This document shows positions 17,508 through 25,025 of a DNA stretch of 64,000 bases, piece after piece; within the stretch, counting starts at the first letter, position 1; each line of letters begins with the position of its first letter. This DNA is from Pedobacter cryoconitis (lineage in GTDB: Bacteria; Bacteroidota; Bacteroidia; Sphingobacteriales; Sphingobacteriaceae): the NCBI RefSeq assembly GCF_001590605.1, contig NZ_CP014504.1:4092001-4156000 (forward strand), read 5' to 3'. The translations under genes and the position numbers were made by a program. Below the pieces are notes generated by a model. It worked only from the letters and a program-made list of their open reading frames with translations, did no database searches and was not told the DNA's origin.

Positions 17508-17583
17508 TTTCTAGTATAATAATATTTTTATATGTAAAGGTCTGATCATTACAACAAACCCTGTTTATCCTTTTTTCGGACTG

Positions 17584-17614
17584 CAAATATAGAACTTATG
17601 TTTTTAATATGCAA
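17584..17614 (-). promoter_or_regulatory. rpsT promoter
   Basis: On the minus strand TTG at 17612-17614 and TATATTTG at 17584-17591 are separated by 20 bases, a full match to the Bacteroidota housekeeping promoter. The start site would be near 17579. Confidence 0.7.
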
Positions 17615-18163
17615 AACGATATTACAAATATTTTAAATATTCTTGATTATACTATAATCTGATTATAAGATTCTTAAATATTGATTCACCATATTTTGCA
17701 AAAATACAGTATTACATTAGTTGTGATATCACAATCATGCAGTTTATTATATAACAAACTATATAATTATATTATCTGTCTGTGTGATTCATATCAACTA
17801 CAGTTTCATCTTCCATGACATCAAGTAATCTTACTATAAAACACCTATTGTGCAGGGGTACTGTAGGGGTTGTGTTGTAGGTTGAAGTAGCCTTGAACTA
17901 GCATTGAAGTAGTATTGAAGTAGCCTGAGGTACTTCAAGGGTAGTCGAACCCTGCTTCAACCCTACTTCAATGTATACCACAACCCCTACAGTACTATAC
18001 CAGAATGTCAAGTCAAATCAGGAATAGACATAGACATATCCGTCACAGGAGAAAAAAGATAGGTACTAAAAATTCTGGAAGAATTTATGTGAAGATAGTC
18101 AGGCCTGTATTTTTTTAGTTCAAGCATTCACAGCTATAATTAGTAAATTGGGGGACAATATTT
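17615..18163. other. Long intergenic region between rpsT and the ATPase gene
   Basis: About 550 bases without a supported gene. The first 230 bases are very A/T-rich with nothing recognised. The middle holds the large repeat hairpin described separately. The remaining part is plain A/T-rich DNA up to the -7 box of the ATPase gene. It marks the left border of the accessory pocket. Confidence 0.6.
17858..17995. repeat. 138-bp hairpin element built from 11-bp repeats
   Basis: Perfect 17-bp inverted ends (17858-17874 and 17979-17995) enclose four tandem 11-mers of the form TTGAAGTAGcc (17882-17925), then after a short turn four 11-mers of the inverse form TnCTTCAAccc (17931-17974). The two halves pair in the same register as the ends, with the first and last 11-mers nearly perfect and the inner ones imperfect. 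It contains no gene. It may be a dispersed intergenic palindrome or a MITE-like element; other copies would have to be looked for in the genome. Confidence 0.8.
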
Positions 18164-18171
18164 TAAATTTG
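18164..18171 (+). promoter_or_regulatory. -7 box before the ATPase/TOPRIM pair
   Basis: TAAATTTG fits TAnnTTTG and lies 17 bases before the ATG. The nearest TTG upstream (18148-18150) is only 13 bases away, so the -33 part is weak. Confidence 0.45.
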
Positions 18172-18188
18172 TAGAAAACCTAATATCA

Positions 18189-19442
18189 ATGCCAGAAAAC
18201 GAAAATCTTCCATCCTTGTTTCTTGACGAATTACATGTCAAAGGTTTTAAATCTATTGAGGATTTAGAGGCTAGGCTAAATCCAGGGTTGAATATTCTTA
18301 TAGGAAAAAATGGCGCAGGAAAGTCTAATTTTCTAGAATTTCTTGATTCAGCAATAGCTACTATTTATAAAAAAAAAGGATTTTCCTTTCAATCTGCATT
18401 TCTGAAACTCAATGACAGAAACAACAATAGATTCGATCTTAACATCAGAAAACCAACTAAGAAAAATCTATTAGGAGAAAGTAACCGAGTCAATGATGAG
18501 TTGTATCACCATAGCTTATTCATCAATGACTCCATAGTATTTGACAGTTATGACGAAGAAATCATTGGCAAAGAATTTGATTTTAATGGCAAAAAAATAA
18601 AATCAAGCAGAAGCATAAATACTATCCTTTTAAAGCTGGGTCATAGCTTTATATCCCCACTTTATATCCGCTTCAATCTTACAGAGCAACTGGATGGAAT
18701 TGCAACACCGGGAATTATACAAATCCCCTTGATTTACGATTTTATCGATTGGGAGTTTGGCAAAACTACTCGCTTTTTAACAGATATAATCGATAATGCT
18801 TCGTATAGTTTCCAGAATACTTATGAAGATAAACTTATGGCATTACCAGAAGATAGAGATACTTTTGAGAGAGAAAAAATCATTCAGAGCGTAGATGTAT
18901 CCTGGTTCTTGGAAAATCTGATTATTCCTGAAGAATCTATCGGGAACCTCATACGCTTTTCACCTATTCAGGGATTAAGATTTAATGAAGGTATTAACAT
19001 TTATAGAGACGAGAAATCCATCACAGCAGAAAACATTAAACTGGAATTCCTTATTAACGAGCGCTGGATTCCCTGGTCACATCTTTCTGATGGAACTAAA
19101 CGGTTATTCTATTTAATTACGGAAATCACTAACAATAAGACAGGTCTAATCCTCATAGAAGAGCCTGAACTTGGCATTCATCCACATCAGTTTGATCTCC
19201 TCATGCAATTTATCAAGGAACAATCCTTACAAAAGCAGATCATCTTATCCACTCACTCGCCAAAAGCGCTGGATCATCTGGAAGAAGACGAACTGGATAA
19301 AATTCTCATTGCTGTATACGATCGTGAAAAAGGAACACAACTTCACCATCTCAATCCAGAGCAAATACACAAAGCAAAAACCTATATGAACGAAGTGGGT
19401 TACTTAAGTGATTACTGGTCACTTTCAGATCTAGAAGAATGA
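18189..19442 (+). CDS. AAA/ABC-type ATPase (OLD/RecF-like), putative defence ATPase
   Basis: 417 residues. Walker A GKNGAGKS at 39-46, an ABC-like signature LSDGTKRL near 299, Walker B LILIEEPE at 320-327 followed by LGIHPHQ, and the switch histidine in LSTHSP near 356. This is the single-chain SMC/RecF-like 'AAA_21/AAA_15' layout with a long insert (about 60-290) in place of coiled coils. The next gene overlaps its stop by 4 bases and encodes a TOPRIM-like protein, so the pair resembles split OLD-type nucleases and PARIS-like phage defence systems. Cytosolic. Defence is inference; the ATPase call is firm. Confidence 0.85.
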   Translation: MPENENLPSLFLDELHVKGFKSIEDLEARLNPGLNILIGKNGAGKSNFLEFLDSAIATIYKKKGFSFQSAFLKLNDRNNNRFDLNIRKPTKKNLLGESNRVNDELYHHSLFINDSIVFDSYDEEIIGKEFDFNGKKIKSSRSINTILLKLGHSFISPLYIRFNLTEQLDGIATPGIIQIPLIYDFIDWEFGKTTRFLTDIIDNASYSFQNTYEDKLMALPEDRDTFEREKIIQSVDVSWFLENLIIPEESIGNLIRFSPIQGLRFNEGINIYRDEKSITAENIKLEFLINERWIPWSHLSDGTKRLFYLITEITNNKTGLILIEEPELGIHPHQFDLLMQFIKEQSLQKQIILSTHSPKALDHLEEDELDKILIAVYDREKGTQLHHLNPEQIHKAKTYMNEVGYLSDYWSLSDLEE

Positions 19443-20020
19443 TTAGAGTCGGCTTGGTAGGAGAAGATCCAAATGACACCTCTTCATTGAAGATATTATT
19501 GAATAAGAAATATAGTGGCCGCGTACATTTTCAACCTTTATTGAAACGTATCAGAGGTCACCAATTAGACAGCATAAAGACGAAAAGAGCTGTTGGAGCA
19601 GAAATGTCATTGAATAAATGCAGTTTCATTTTATTTATTCGGGATTTAGATGGCCTCCATACTCAAAAAGATCTATTACAACTCAAAAACGAATGGTTTT
19701 CTTCACTCAATCAGGTTTGTGGAAATCAAAATATCTTTCTACTTAACATCTGGGAACTAGAAGCCATGATCTTTGGCGATATTGAAACATTTAATTCCAA
19801 ATATGGTACTACGATCAAAGCAGACAAAAACCCTATGATGATTTCGAACCCTAAAGAAGAATTGAAGAGAGCTACCTATAAGGGGCGCAAGCGATTTGAA
19901 GAATCTCACTGTCCGGAAATATTTGAGGCTCTTGACTTTGATCGTGTGGTATCTAGATGTGATTTTTTTAGAGATTTCATAATTCAGTTTGAAAGAAGAC
20001 TGGAAATTAGATCAAAATAA
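19439..20020 (+). CDS. DUF4276/TOPRIM-like nuclease partner of the ATPase
   Basis: 193 residues, start ATG overlapping the ATPase stop (ATGA), which implies translational coupling. TOPRIM-like features: an N-terminal strand with a conserved acid (VGLVGED, E9/D10), a central hydrophobic strand ending in D-x-D (FILFIRDLDG, D69/D71), then NIWELEAMIFGD and a basic/aromatic tail (RCDFFRDFI) as in DUF4276 proteins. It would supply a metal-dependent nuclease site controlled by the ATPase. The exact Pfam family is my reading of motifs. Both genes are A/T-rich and stand between repeat elements. Confidence 0.7.
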   Translation: MIRVGLVGEDPNDTSSLKILLNKKYSGRVHFQPLLKRIRGHQLDSIKTKRAVGAEMSLNKCSFILFIRDLDGLHTQKDLLQLKNEWFSSLNQVCGNQNIFLLNIWELEAMIFGDIETFNSKYGTTIKADKNPMMISNPKEELKRATYKGRKRFEESHCPEIFEALDFDRVVSRCDFFRDFIIQFERRLEIRSK

Positions 20021-20085
20021 TCAGCTACTTAGGTTAAAAAATGAATATATTCTCATTAAACCCTTTCATTCAATACTCAAAATAC

Positions 20086-20093
20086 TATTTTTG
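20086..20093 (+). promoter_or_regulatory. Candidate -7 box for purN
   Basis: TATTTTTG fits TAnnTTTG. If used, the transcript would begin near 20098 and carry all three 52-bp repeats in its leader. No TTG is present at -33, so support is weak. Confidence 0.35.
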
Positions 20094-20128
20094 ACAAAAA
20101 ACTACTTTATATGGATTCAACGCTATCC

Positions 20129-20284
20129 CTAATGAAAACCGGCGTAGCCAGCTTGAATACCATTAAATAACAATAAACAACTAATGAAAACCGGCGTAGC
20201 CAGCTTGAATACCATTAAAGAACAATAAACAACTAATGAAAACCGGCGTAGCCAGCTTGAATACCATTAAAGAACAATAAATAC
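20129..20284 (+). repeat. Three tandem 52-bp repeats ending at the purN start
   Basis: Units start at 20129, 20181 and 20233 (52-base period), and a fourth partial start (ctaatgaaaa at 20284) contains the purN ATG. The units are almost identical: unit 1 differs from 2 and 3 by one base (t for g) near the end, and unit 3 is one base shorter. Each unit has its own ATG followed by a mini-ORF: MKTGVASLNTIK in unit 1 and MKTGVASLNTIKEQ in units 2 and 3, with stops 6-13 bases before the next ATG. They look like duplications of the purN translation start region. Confidence 0.9.
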
Positions 20285-20286
20285 TA

Positions 20287-20865
20287 ATGAAAAAACGTAT
20301 AGCAATCTTTGCCTCCGGTTCGGGTTCTAATGCCCAGAAAATTATGGAACTGTTCAAACACAGTCCTGAAGTAGAAATTGCGCTGGTATTGACCAACAAC
20401 CCTGATGCATACGTTTTACAACGTGCAGATAATTTTGAAATTCCTTCTCACATTTTTGACAGAAAAGAATTCTATCAGACCGAATCTATCATCAATTTAT
20501 TAAAAAATCTGGATATAGACCTGATTGTTCTGGCTGGTTTTCTCTGGCTGATTCCTCAAAACCTGATTGCAGAATATCCCGGCCGTATTATCAATATCCA
20601 TCCTGCCATACTCCCTAAATTTGGCGGTAAAGGAATGTATGGTGATCATGTGCATAAAGCAGTACTGGCAGCAGGAGAAACTGAAGGCGGCATCACAATT
20701 CATTACGTAAATGAAAATTATGACGAAGGAGAATACATCTATCAGGCCAAATATAAAATTGATAAAGATGACAATTTGGAAATGGTAAAATTCAAGGGGC
20801 AACAGCTTGAACACCAACATTATCCCCGTATTGTGGAGAGTATTTTGAAAAAGATAAAAAAATAA
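20287..20865 (+). CDS. purN: Phosphoribosylglycinamide formyltransferase
   Basis: 192 residues. PurN transfers a formyl group from 10-formyl-THF to GAR, step 3 of de novo purine synthesis. Visible: the N-terminal strand and phosphate loop IAIFASGSGSNAQKI, the catalytic N/H region INIHPAILPKFGGKGMYG, and a downstream catalytic Asp in NYDEGEYI. The start is fixed by MKKRIAIFASG. The gene before purH on the same strand keeps two purine steps together, although purH has its own -7 box. The repeated start-like leader is unusual. Confidence 0.96.
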   Translation: MKKRIAIFASGSGSNAQKIMELFKHSPEVEIALVLTNNPDAYVLQRADNFEIPSHIFDRKEFYQTESIINLLKNLDIDLIVLAGFLWLIPQNLIAEYPGRIINIHPAILPKFGGKGMYGDHVHKAVLAAGETEGGITIHYVNENYDEGEYIYQAKYKIDKDDNLEMVKFKGQQLEHQHYPRIVESILKKIKK

Positions 20866-20910
20866 GGTACTTTTTATCATTTCTCTCTGAAATTTATCGC
20901 TTAAAAATCA

Positions 20911-20918
20911 TAATTTTG
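20911..20918 (+). promoter_or_regulatory. -7 box of the purH promoter
   Basis: TAATTTTG fits TAnnTTTG, 21 bases before the purH ATG. No TTG -33 box is present at the proper distance. Confidence 0.45.
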
Positions 20919-20938
20919 CGGCTCAAAAATCACACCCA

Positions 20939-22465
20939 ATGAGTCAACAAATAAAGATCAAAAACGCTTTAATCTCAGTATATTACAAAGACGGTCTAGA
21001 ACCACTTGTTCGCTTGCTTGCACAGCAAGGTGTTCAGTTGTTTTCTACAGGTGGAACAGAACAGTTCATTAAAGACTTGAATTTACCTGTTACAGCTGTT
21101 GAAGATCTGACAGGCTATCCCTCTATTTTAGGCGGAAGGGTTAAAACTTTGCATCCAAAAGTTTTCGGTGGTATCTTAAACCGCAGAAACCTGGCAGCAG
21201 ACAAAGTACAGATTGAAGCATATGAAATTCCTGAAATCGACCTGGTTATTGTTGATTTATATCCTTTTGAAGAAACACTGAAAGCTGGTGGTTCTGAAGA
21301 AGAAATCATTGAAAAAATTGATATTGGCGGTATATCTCTGATCAGGGCTGCTGCAAAAAACTTTAATGATGTAGTGATCCTTGCTTCAAAAGATGACTAT
21401 GCAACCCTTCAACAACAATTAGAAGAACAAAATGGGGAAACTTCTTTAGCACAGCGTAAAGCTTATGCTAAAAAAGCATTCCACACTTCTTCTCACTACG
21501 ATACAGCAATCTTCAATTATTTCAATACTGAAGAGCCGCTTACTTTATTCAAACAAAGTATCAATACTGCAAAAACTCTTCGTTACGGAGAAAATCCACA
21601 TCAGCAAGGTGTTTTTTACGGAAATCTGGATGAAATGTTCACCAAATTAAACGGAAAAGAACTTTCTTACAATAACCTGGTTGACGTTGATGCAGCAGTG
21701 AGTTTGATCGATGAATTTATCGAACCTACTTTCGCCATCTTAAAACATACCAACGCCTGCGGGATTGCTTCGAGAGAAACGATCGGACAAGCCTGGGACG
21801 ATGCTTTAGCCTGTGATCCTGTATCTGCATTTGGTGGTGTACTGATTGCAAACCGTGAAATTGATTTAGCTACAGCGACCGAAATCAACAAATTGTTTTT
21901 TGAAGTGCTGATTGCTCCTTCTTACGAATCTGCTGCGGTTGAACTGTTCAAAGCAAAGAAAAACAGGGTAATTCTTCAGCGCAACCCTGTTGAATTGGGT
22001 AAAAAACAATTCAAAACTTTATTGAACGGTGTGATTGAGCAGGATAAAGATTTAATTATCGAAGGAACTGATCAAATGGTTACCGTTACAGAGAAATCAC
22101 CTTCAGCTGCGGAGCTAAAAGATCTTTTTTTCGCAAATAAAATTGTAAAACATACTAAATCCAACACAATTGTGTTTGTAAAGGATAATACTTTACTGGC
22201 AAGTGGAGTTGGACAGACCTCAAGAGTTGACGCTTTGAAACAGGCAATTGTAAAAGCAGATGCTTTCAACTTCAGTTTAATCGGATCGGTAATGGCTTCA
22301 GACGCCTTTTTCCCATTCCCTGACTGTGTTGAAATCGCTGCCGGAGCAGGTATTACGGCTGTCCTTCAACCAGGTGGTTCAATTAAAGATGCGGATTCCA
22401 TTAACATGGCGAACGAAAAAGGTATCGCAATGGTTACCACTGGCATCAGACATTTTAAGCACTAA
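20939..22465 (+). CDS. purH: Bifunctional AICAR transformylase/IMP cyclohydrolase
   Basis: 508 residues, normal length. It carries out the last two steps of purine synthesis, formylating AICAR and closing the ring to IMP. The N-terminal MGS-like cyclohydrolase domain (LLAQQGVQLFSTGGTEQFI, GRVKTLHPKVFGGIL) covers residues ~1-190. The AICAR transformylase domain follows, with LRYGENPHQQG, the catalytic ILKHTNACGIA (Lys-His) and the C-terminal SDAFFPFPDCVE...VLQPGGSIKD. Follows purN by 73 bases. Confidence 0.97.
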   Translation: MSQQIKIKNALISVYYKDGLEPLVRLLAQQGVQLFSTGGTEQFIKDLNLPVTAVEDLTGYPSILGGRVKTLHPKVFGGILNRRNLAADKVQIEAYEIPEIDLVIVDLYPFEETLKAGGSEEEIIEKIDIGGISLIRAAAKNFNDVVILASKDDYATLQQQLEEQNGETSLAQRKAYAKKAFHTSSHYDTAIFNYFNTEEPLTLFKQSINTAKTLRYGENPHQQGVFYGNLDEMFTKLNGKELSYNNLVDVDAAVSLIDEFIEPTFAILKHTNACGIASRETIGQAWDDALACDPVSAFGGVLIANREIDLATATEINKLFFEVLIAPSYESAAVELFKAKKNRVILQRNPVELGKKQFKTLLNGVIEQDKDLIIEGTDQMVTVTEKSPSAAELKDLFFANKIVKHTKSNTIVFVKDNTLLASGVGQTSRVDALKQAIVKADAFNFSLIGSVMASDAFFPFPDCVEIAAGAGITAVLQPGGSIKDADSINMANEKGIAMVTTGIRHFKH

Positions 22466-22549
22466 TTTTTTAACTGCGAATACAATAAAAAGACGTAGTT
22501 TTACATTAAATAGTATATAGAATTTTTAATAATAACTTATCACCTATAA

Positions 22550-23572
22550 ATGGGTTTATTTAACTGGTTCACACAAGAGGTTGCCATCGATTTAGGCACC
22601 GCCAACACCCTGATAATACACAATGACAAAGTGGTTGTTGATGAGCCTTCAATAGTTGCTTTTGACAGACAAACAAATAAAATTATCGCAATAGGCCGTC
22701 AGGCGATGCAGATGGAGGGTAAAACCCATGATAACATCCGTACCGTAAGGCCACTGAAAGATGGTGTTATCGCCGACTTTAACGCTGCAGAAGCAATGAT
22801 CAAAGGTATGATCCGTATGCTGAATGGTGGAAAAGGCTGGATGTTCCCATCTTTGAGAATGGTAATCTGTATTCCATCAGGGATTACTGAAGTTGAAAAA
22901 CGTGCAGTAAGAGATTCGGCAGAAATTGCCGGTGCAAAAGAAGTTTACTTAATTCACGAACCAATGGCAGCTGCTGTAGGTATTGGAATTGACGTAGAAG
23001 AACCGATGGGTAATATGATTATCGATATCGGTGGTGGTACTACTGAAATCGCTGTAATTGCACTTTCTGGTATTGTATGCGATCAGTCTATCCGCGTTGC
23101 GGGAGATAACTTCGATTCAGATATCGTAAATTATATCCGTCGTCAGCACAATATTATGATTGGTGACCGTACTGCGGAGAAAATCAAAATTGAAGTTGGA
23201 GCTGCTTTACCTGAATTATCAGATCCACCAGCAGATTTCGCGGTACAGGGAAGAGATTTAATGACAGGTGTACCGAAACAAATTACGGTTTCCTACACTG
23301 AAATTGCACACTGCCTGGATAAGTCAATCTCTAAAATTGAAGAAGCAATTCTGAAAGCATTAGAGATTACCCCACCAGAACTTTCTGCGGATATTTACCA
23401 GACTGGTATTTACCTGACAGGTGGAGGAGCGTTATTACGCGGACTGGACAAACGTGTAGCAGCTAAAACTAAACTTCCGGTACACGTAGCAGAAGATCCA
23501 TTACGTGCGGTTGTCCGTGGTACTGGTATCGCACTGAAAAATATCGGTAGCTATAAATTTTTAATGCAATAA
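22550..23572 (+). CDS. mreB: Rod shape-determining protein MreB
   Basis: 340 residues. Bacterial actin homologue that organises lateral wall synthesis on the inner face of the membrane. The N-terminal MGLFNWFTQEVAIDLGTANT contains phosphate loop 1; phosphate loop 2 is IIDIGGGTTEIAVI; the adenosine motif is IYLTGGGALLRGLD. It starts the rod-complex block mreB-mreC-mreD-mrdA-rodA. A terminator-like hairpin after mreB means that the downstream genes may be expressed at a lower level or from a separate start. Confidence 0.97.
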   Translation: MGLFNWFTQEVAIDLGTANTLIIHNDKVVVDEPSIVAFDRQTNKIIAIGRQAMQMEGKTHDNIRTVRPLKDGVIADFNAAEAMIKGMIRMLNGGKGWMFPSLRMVICIPSGITEVEKRAVRDSAEIAGAKEVYLIHEPMAAAVGIGIDVEEPMGNMIIDIGGGTTEIAVIALSGIVCDQSIRVAGDNFDSDIVNYIRRQHNIMIGDRTAEKIKIEVGAALPELSDPPADFAVQGRDLMTGVPKQITVSYTEIAHCLDKSISKIEEAILKALEITPPELSADIYQTGIYLTGGGALLRGLDKRVAAKTKLPVHVAEDPLRAVVRGTGIALKNIGSYKFLMQ

Positions 23573-23595
23573 ATTAATCATTACATACAGTATAA

Positions 23596-23633
23596 AAAAA
23601 TGTGAGCCGCTTGTATAAAGCACTCACATTTTT
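23596..23633. terminator. Hairpin terminator after mreB
   Basis: A perfect 11-bp stem AAAAATGTGAG/CTCACATTTTT (23596-23606 with 23623-23633) with a 16-base loop ends in a T run. It would partly uncouple mreB from mreCD-mrdA-rodA. Confidence 0.75.
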
Positions 23634-23680
23634 ATCATTAAATAAAATGAGGACTGTATTTCAATACAGAATGAAGAAAT

Positions 23681-24520
23681 ATGCGTAACCTTTGGATTTT
23701 CATAAATAGATACAACGCATTTTTTCTGTTTGTCATCTTTTTCACCATTGGCATCATCCTTACTGTTCAAAACAATGCTTACCAAAGAAGTGTAACGCTT
23801 AATTCTACTAATGAGGTTGTTGGACATGCCTATGATCGGCTTAATGTATTCAAAAAATACATGAACCTGGGCACCGTAAATGATAGCCTTGCCGTTGAAA
23901 ATGCAAGACTTCATACTGCACTGCTTGCCCTTAAAAATATAGACAGCGCCAAAAATACACTGGTTAAAGATACCGCTACTCACGTGCAGTATACTTATCT
24001 GGCAGCCAGAGTGATCAAAAACTCTGTCACCCTGAGAAATAACGTCATTACGATTAATAAAGGGGCTTTAGACGGGATAGAAAGCGGGATGGCTGTCATC
24101 TCTGCCGGTAAAGGGGTAGTCGGGATTATCCGCGATGTATCGCCACACCTGGCTACGATAGAATCTTTGCTGAATAAAGACGCGAAAATCAGTGTCAGCA
24201 TCAAATCAACAAAAGCATTAGGTTCACTGGTATGGGGTGACCGGAATTCTGATTACAGAACAGCGTTTATTAAAGACGTTCCCAACCACTTTAAAGTAAA
24301 ACTAAAGGATACAGTCATCACTTCTGGTTTTGGCTCCTTCCCTCCTGGCATACAGGTAGGAACGATCAGTAACAGAGGGATCTCTACCGGAGATAATTTC
24401 CTGACTATACAGATTAACCTTTTTAATGATTTCAGCACTTTGCAATATGTGTATGTGATCAAAGATAAATTGGCAGAGGAAGAAAAAGCATTAGAATCAA
24501 AATTGCCGAATGAACAGTAG
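23681..24520 (+). CDS. mreC: Rod shape-determining protein MreC
   Basis: 279 residues. One N-terminal membrane helix (FFLFVIFFTIGIILTVQ, ~14-30), a coiled segment, then the periplasmic beta-rich MreC domain (VITINKGALDGIESGMAVIS, GKGVVGIIRDVSPHLATI, DTVITSGFGSFPPGIQVGTI). It links MreB/MreD to PBP2 in the elongasome. mreD begins inside its last codons (11-base overlap), indicating translational coupling. Confidence 0.95.
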   Translation: MRNLWIFINRYNAFFLFVIFFTIGIILTVQNNAYQRSVTLNSTNEVVGHAYDRLNVFKKYMNLGTVNDSLAVENARLHTALLALKNIDSAKNTLVKDTATHVQYTYLAARVIKNSVTLRNNVITINKGALDGIESGMAVISAGKGVVGIIRDVSPHLATIESLLNKDAKISVSIKSTKALGSLVWGDRNSDYRTAFIKDVPNHFKVKLKDTVITSGFGSFPPGIQVGTISNRGISTGDNFLTIQINLFNDFSTLQYVYVIKDKLAEEEKALESKLPNEQ

Positions 24521-25025
24521 AATCATATTAATCAATATCTTAAGGTGGTTCATTCTGCTTTCCATACAGATTCTTTTGTTAAGGAACCTGAGTTTCTATG
24601 ATCTGGCTACTCCTTTCACCTATATTTTGTTTTTACTGCTGCTACCTTTCGGTATTCCTAACCCTATTCTATATCTCATCGCTTTTGGGACAGGCTTAAC
24701 ACTGGATGCTTTCTACGATACCTTGGGTGTACATACTGCAGCCTGTGTAACGCTGGTCTTTGTGCGGATTCTGTTTATTTCTGTCACGGTAAGCCGCGAG
24801 AATTTTGACGAACCCGAACCAACTTTAGGTAACATGGGCTTTAAATGGTTTGGCTTATATGCTTTACTTTGTACCTTTTCGCACCACCTTGTGCTTTTCT
24901 TATTAGAAGCTTTTAAATTAACAGAACTCTCGTATACTTTGTTAAGATGCCTGCTTAGCGGTATCTTTACTTTATTTACTGTTATATTGATAGAATTTAT
25001 CTTCTATAATAGAAAAATGCGCTAA
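24510..25025 (+). CDS. mreD: Rod shape-determining protein MreD
   Basis: 171 residues, a small polytopic inner-membrane protein with about five hydrophobic segments. Sequence conservation in this family is low; the call rests on its size, topology and exact position between mreC (11-base overlap) and mrdA (1-base overlap, TAATG). It takes part in the elongasome with MreC. Confidence 0.9.
   Translation: MNSRIILINILRWFILLSIQILLLRNLSFYDLATPFTYILFLLLLPFGIPNPILYLIAFGTGLTLDAFYDTLGVHTAACVTLVFVRILFISVTVSRENFDEPEPTLGNMGFKWFGLYALLCTFSHHLVLFLLEAFKLTELSYTLLRCLLSGIFTLFTVILIEFIFYNRKMR

Noticed and set aside
17858-17995. A complete insertion sequence
   Set aside because: There is no transposase reading frame within or next to the element; at most it is a non-autonomous element.
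20129-20284. Tandem repeats that could look like a CRISPR array
   Set aside because: The 52-bp units are directly abutting and almost identical in full, with no variable spacers and no cas genes nearby.
20021-20286. A purine riboswitch before purN
   Set aside because: The leader is explained by tandem repeats; no purine-aptamer three-way junction or conserved core sequence was seen.
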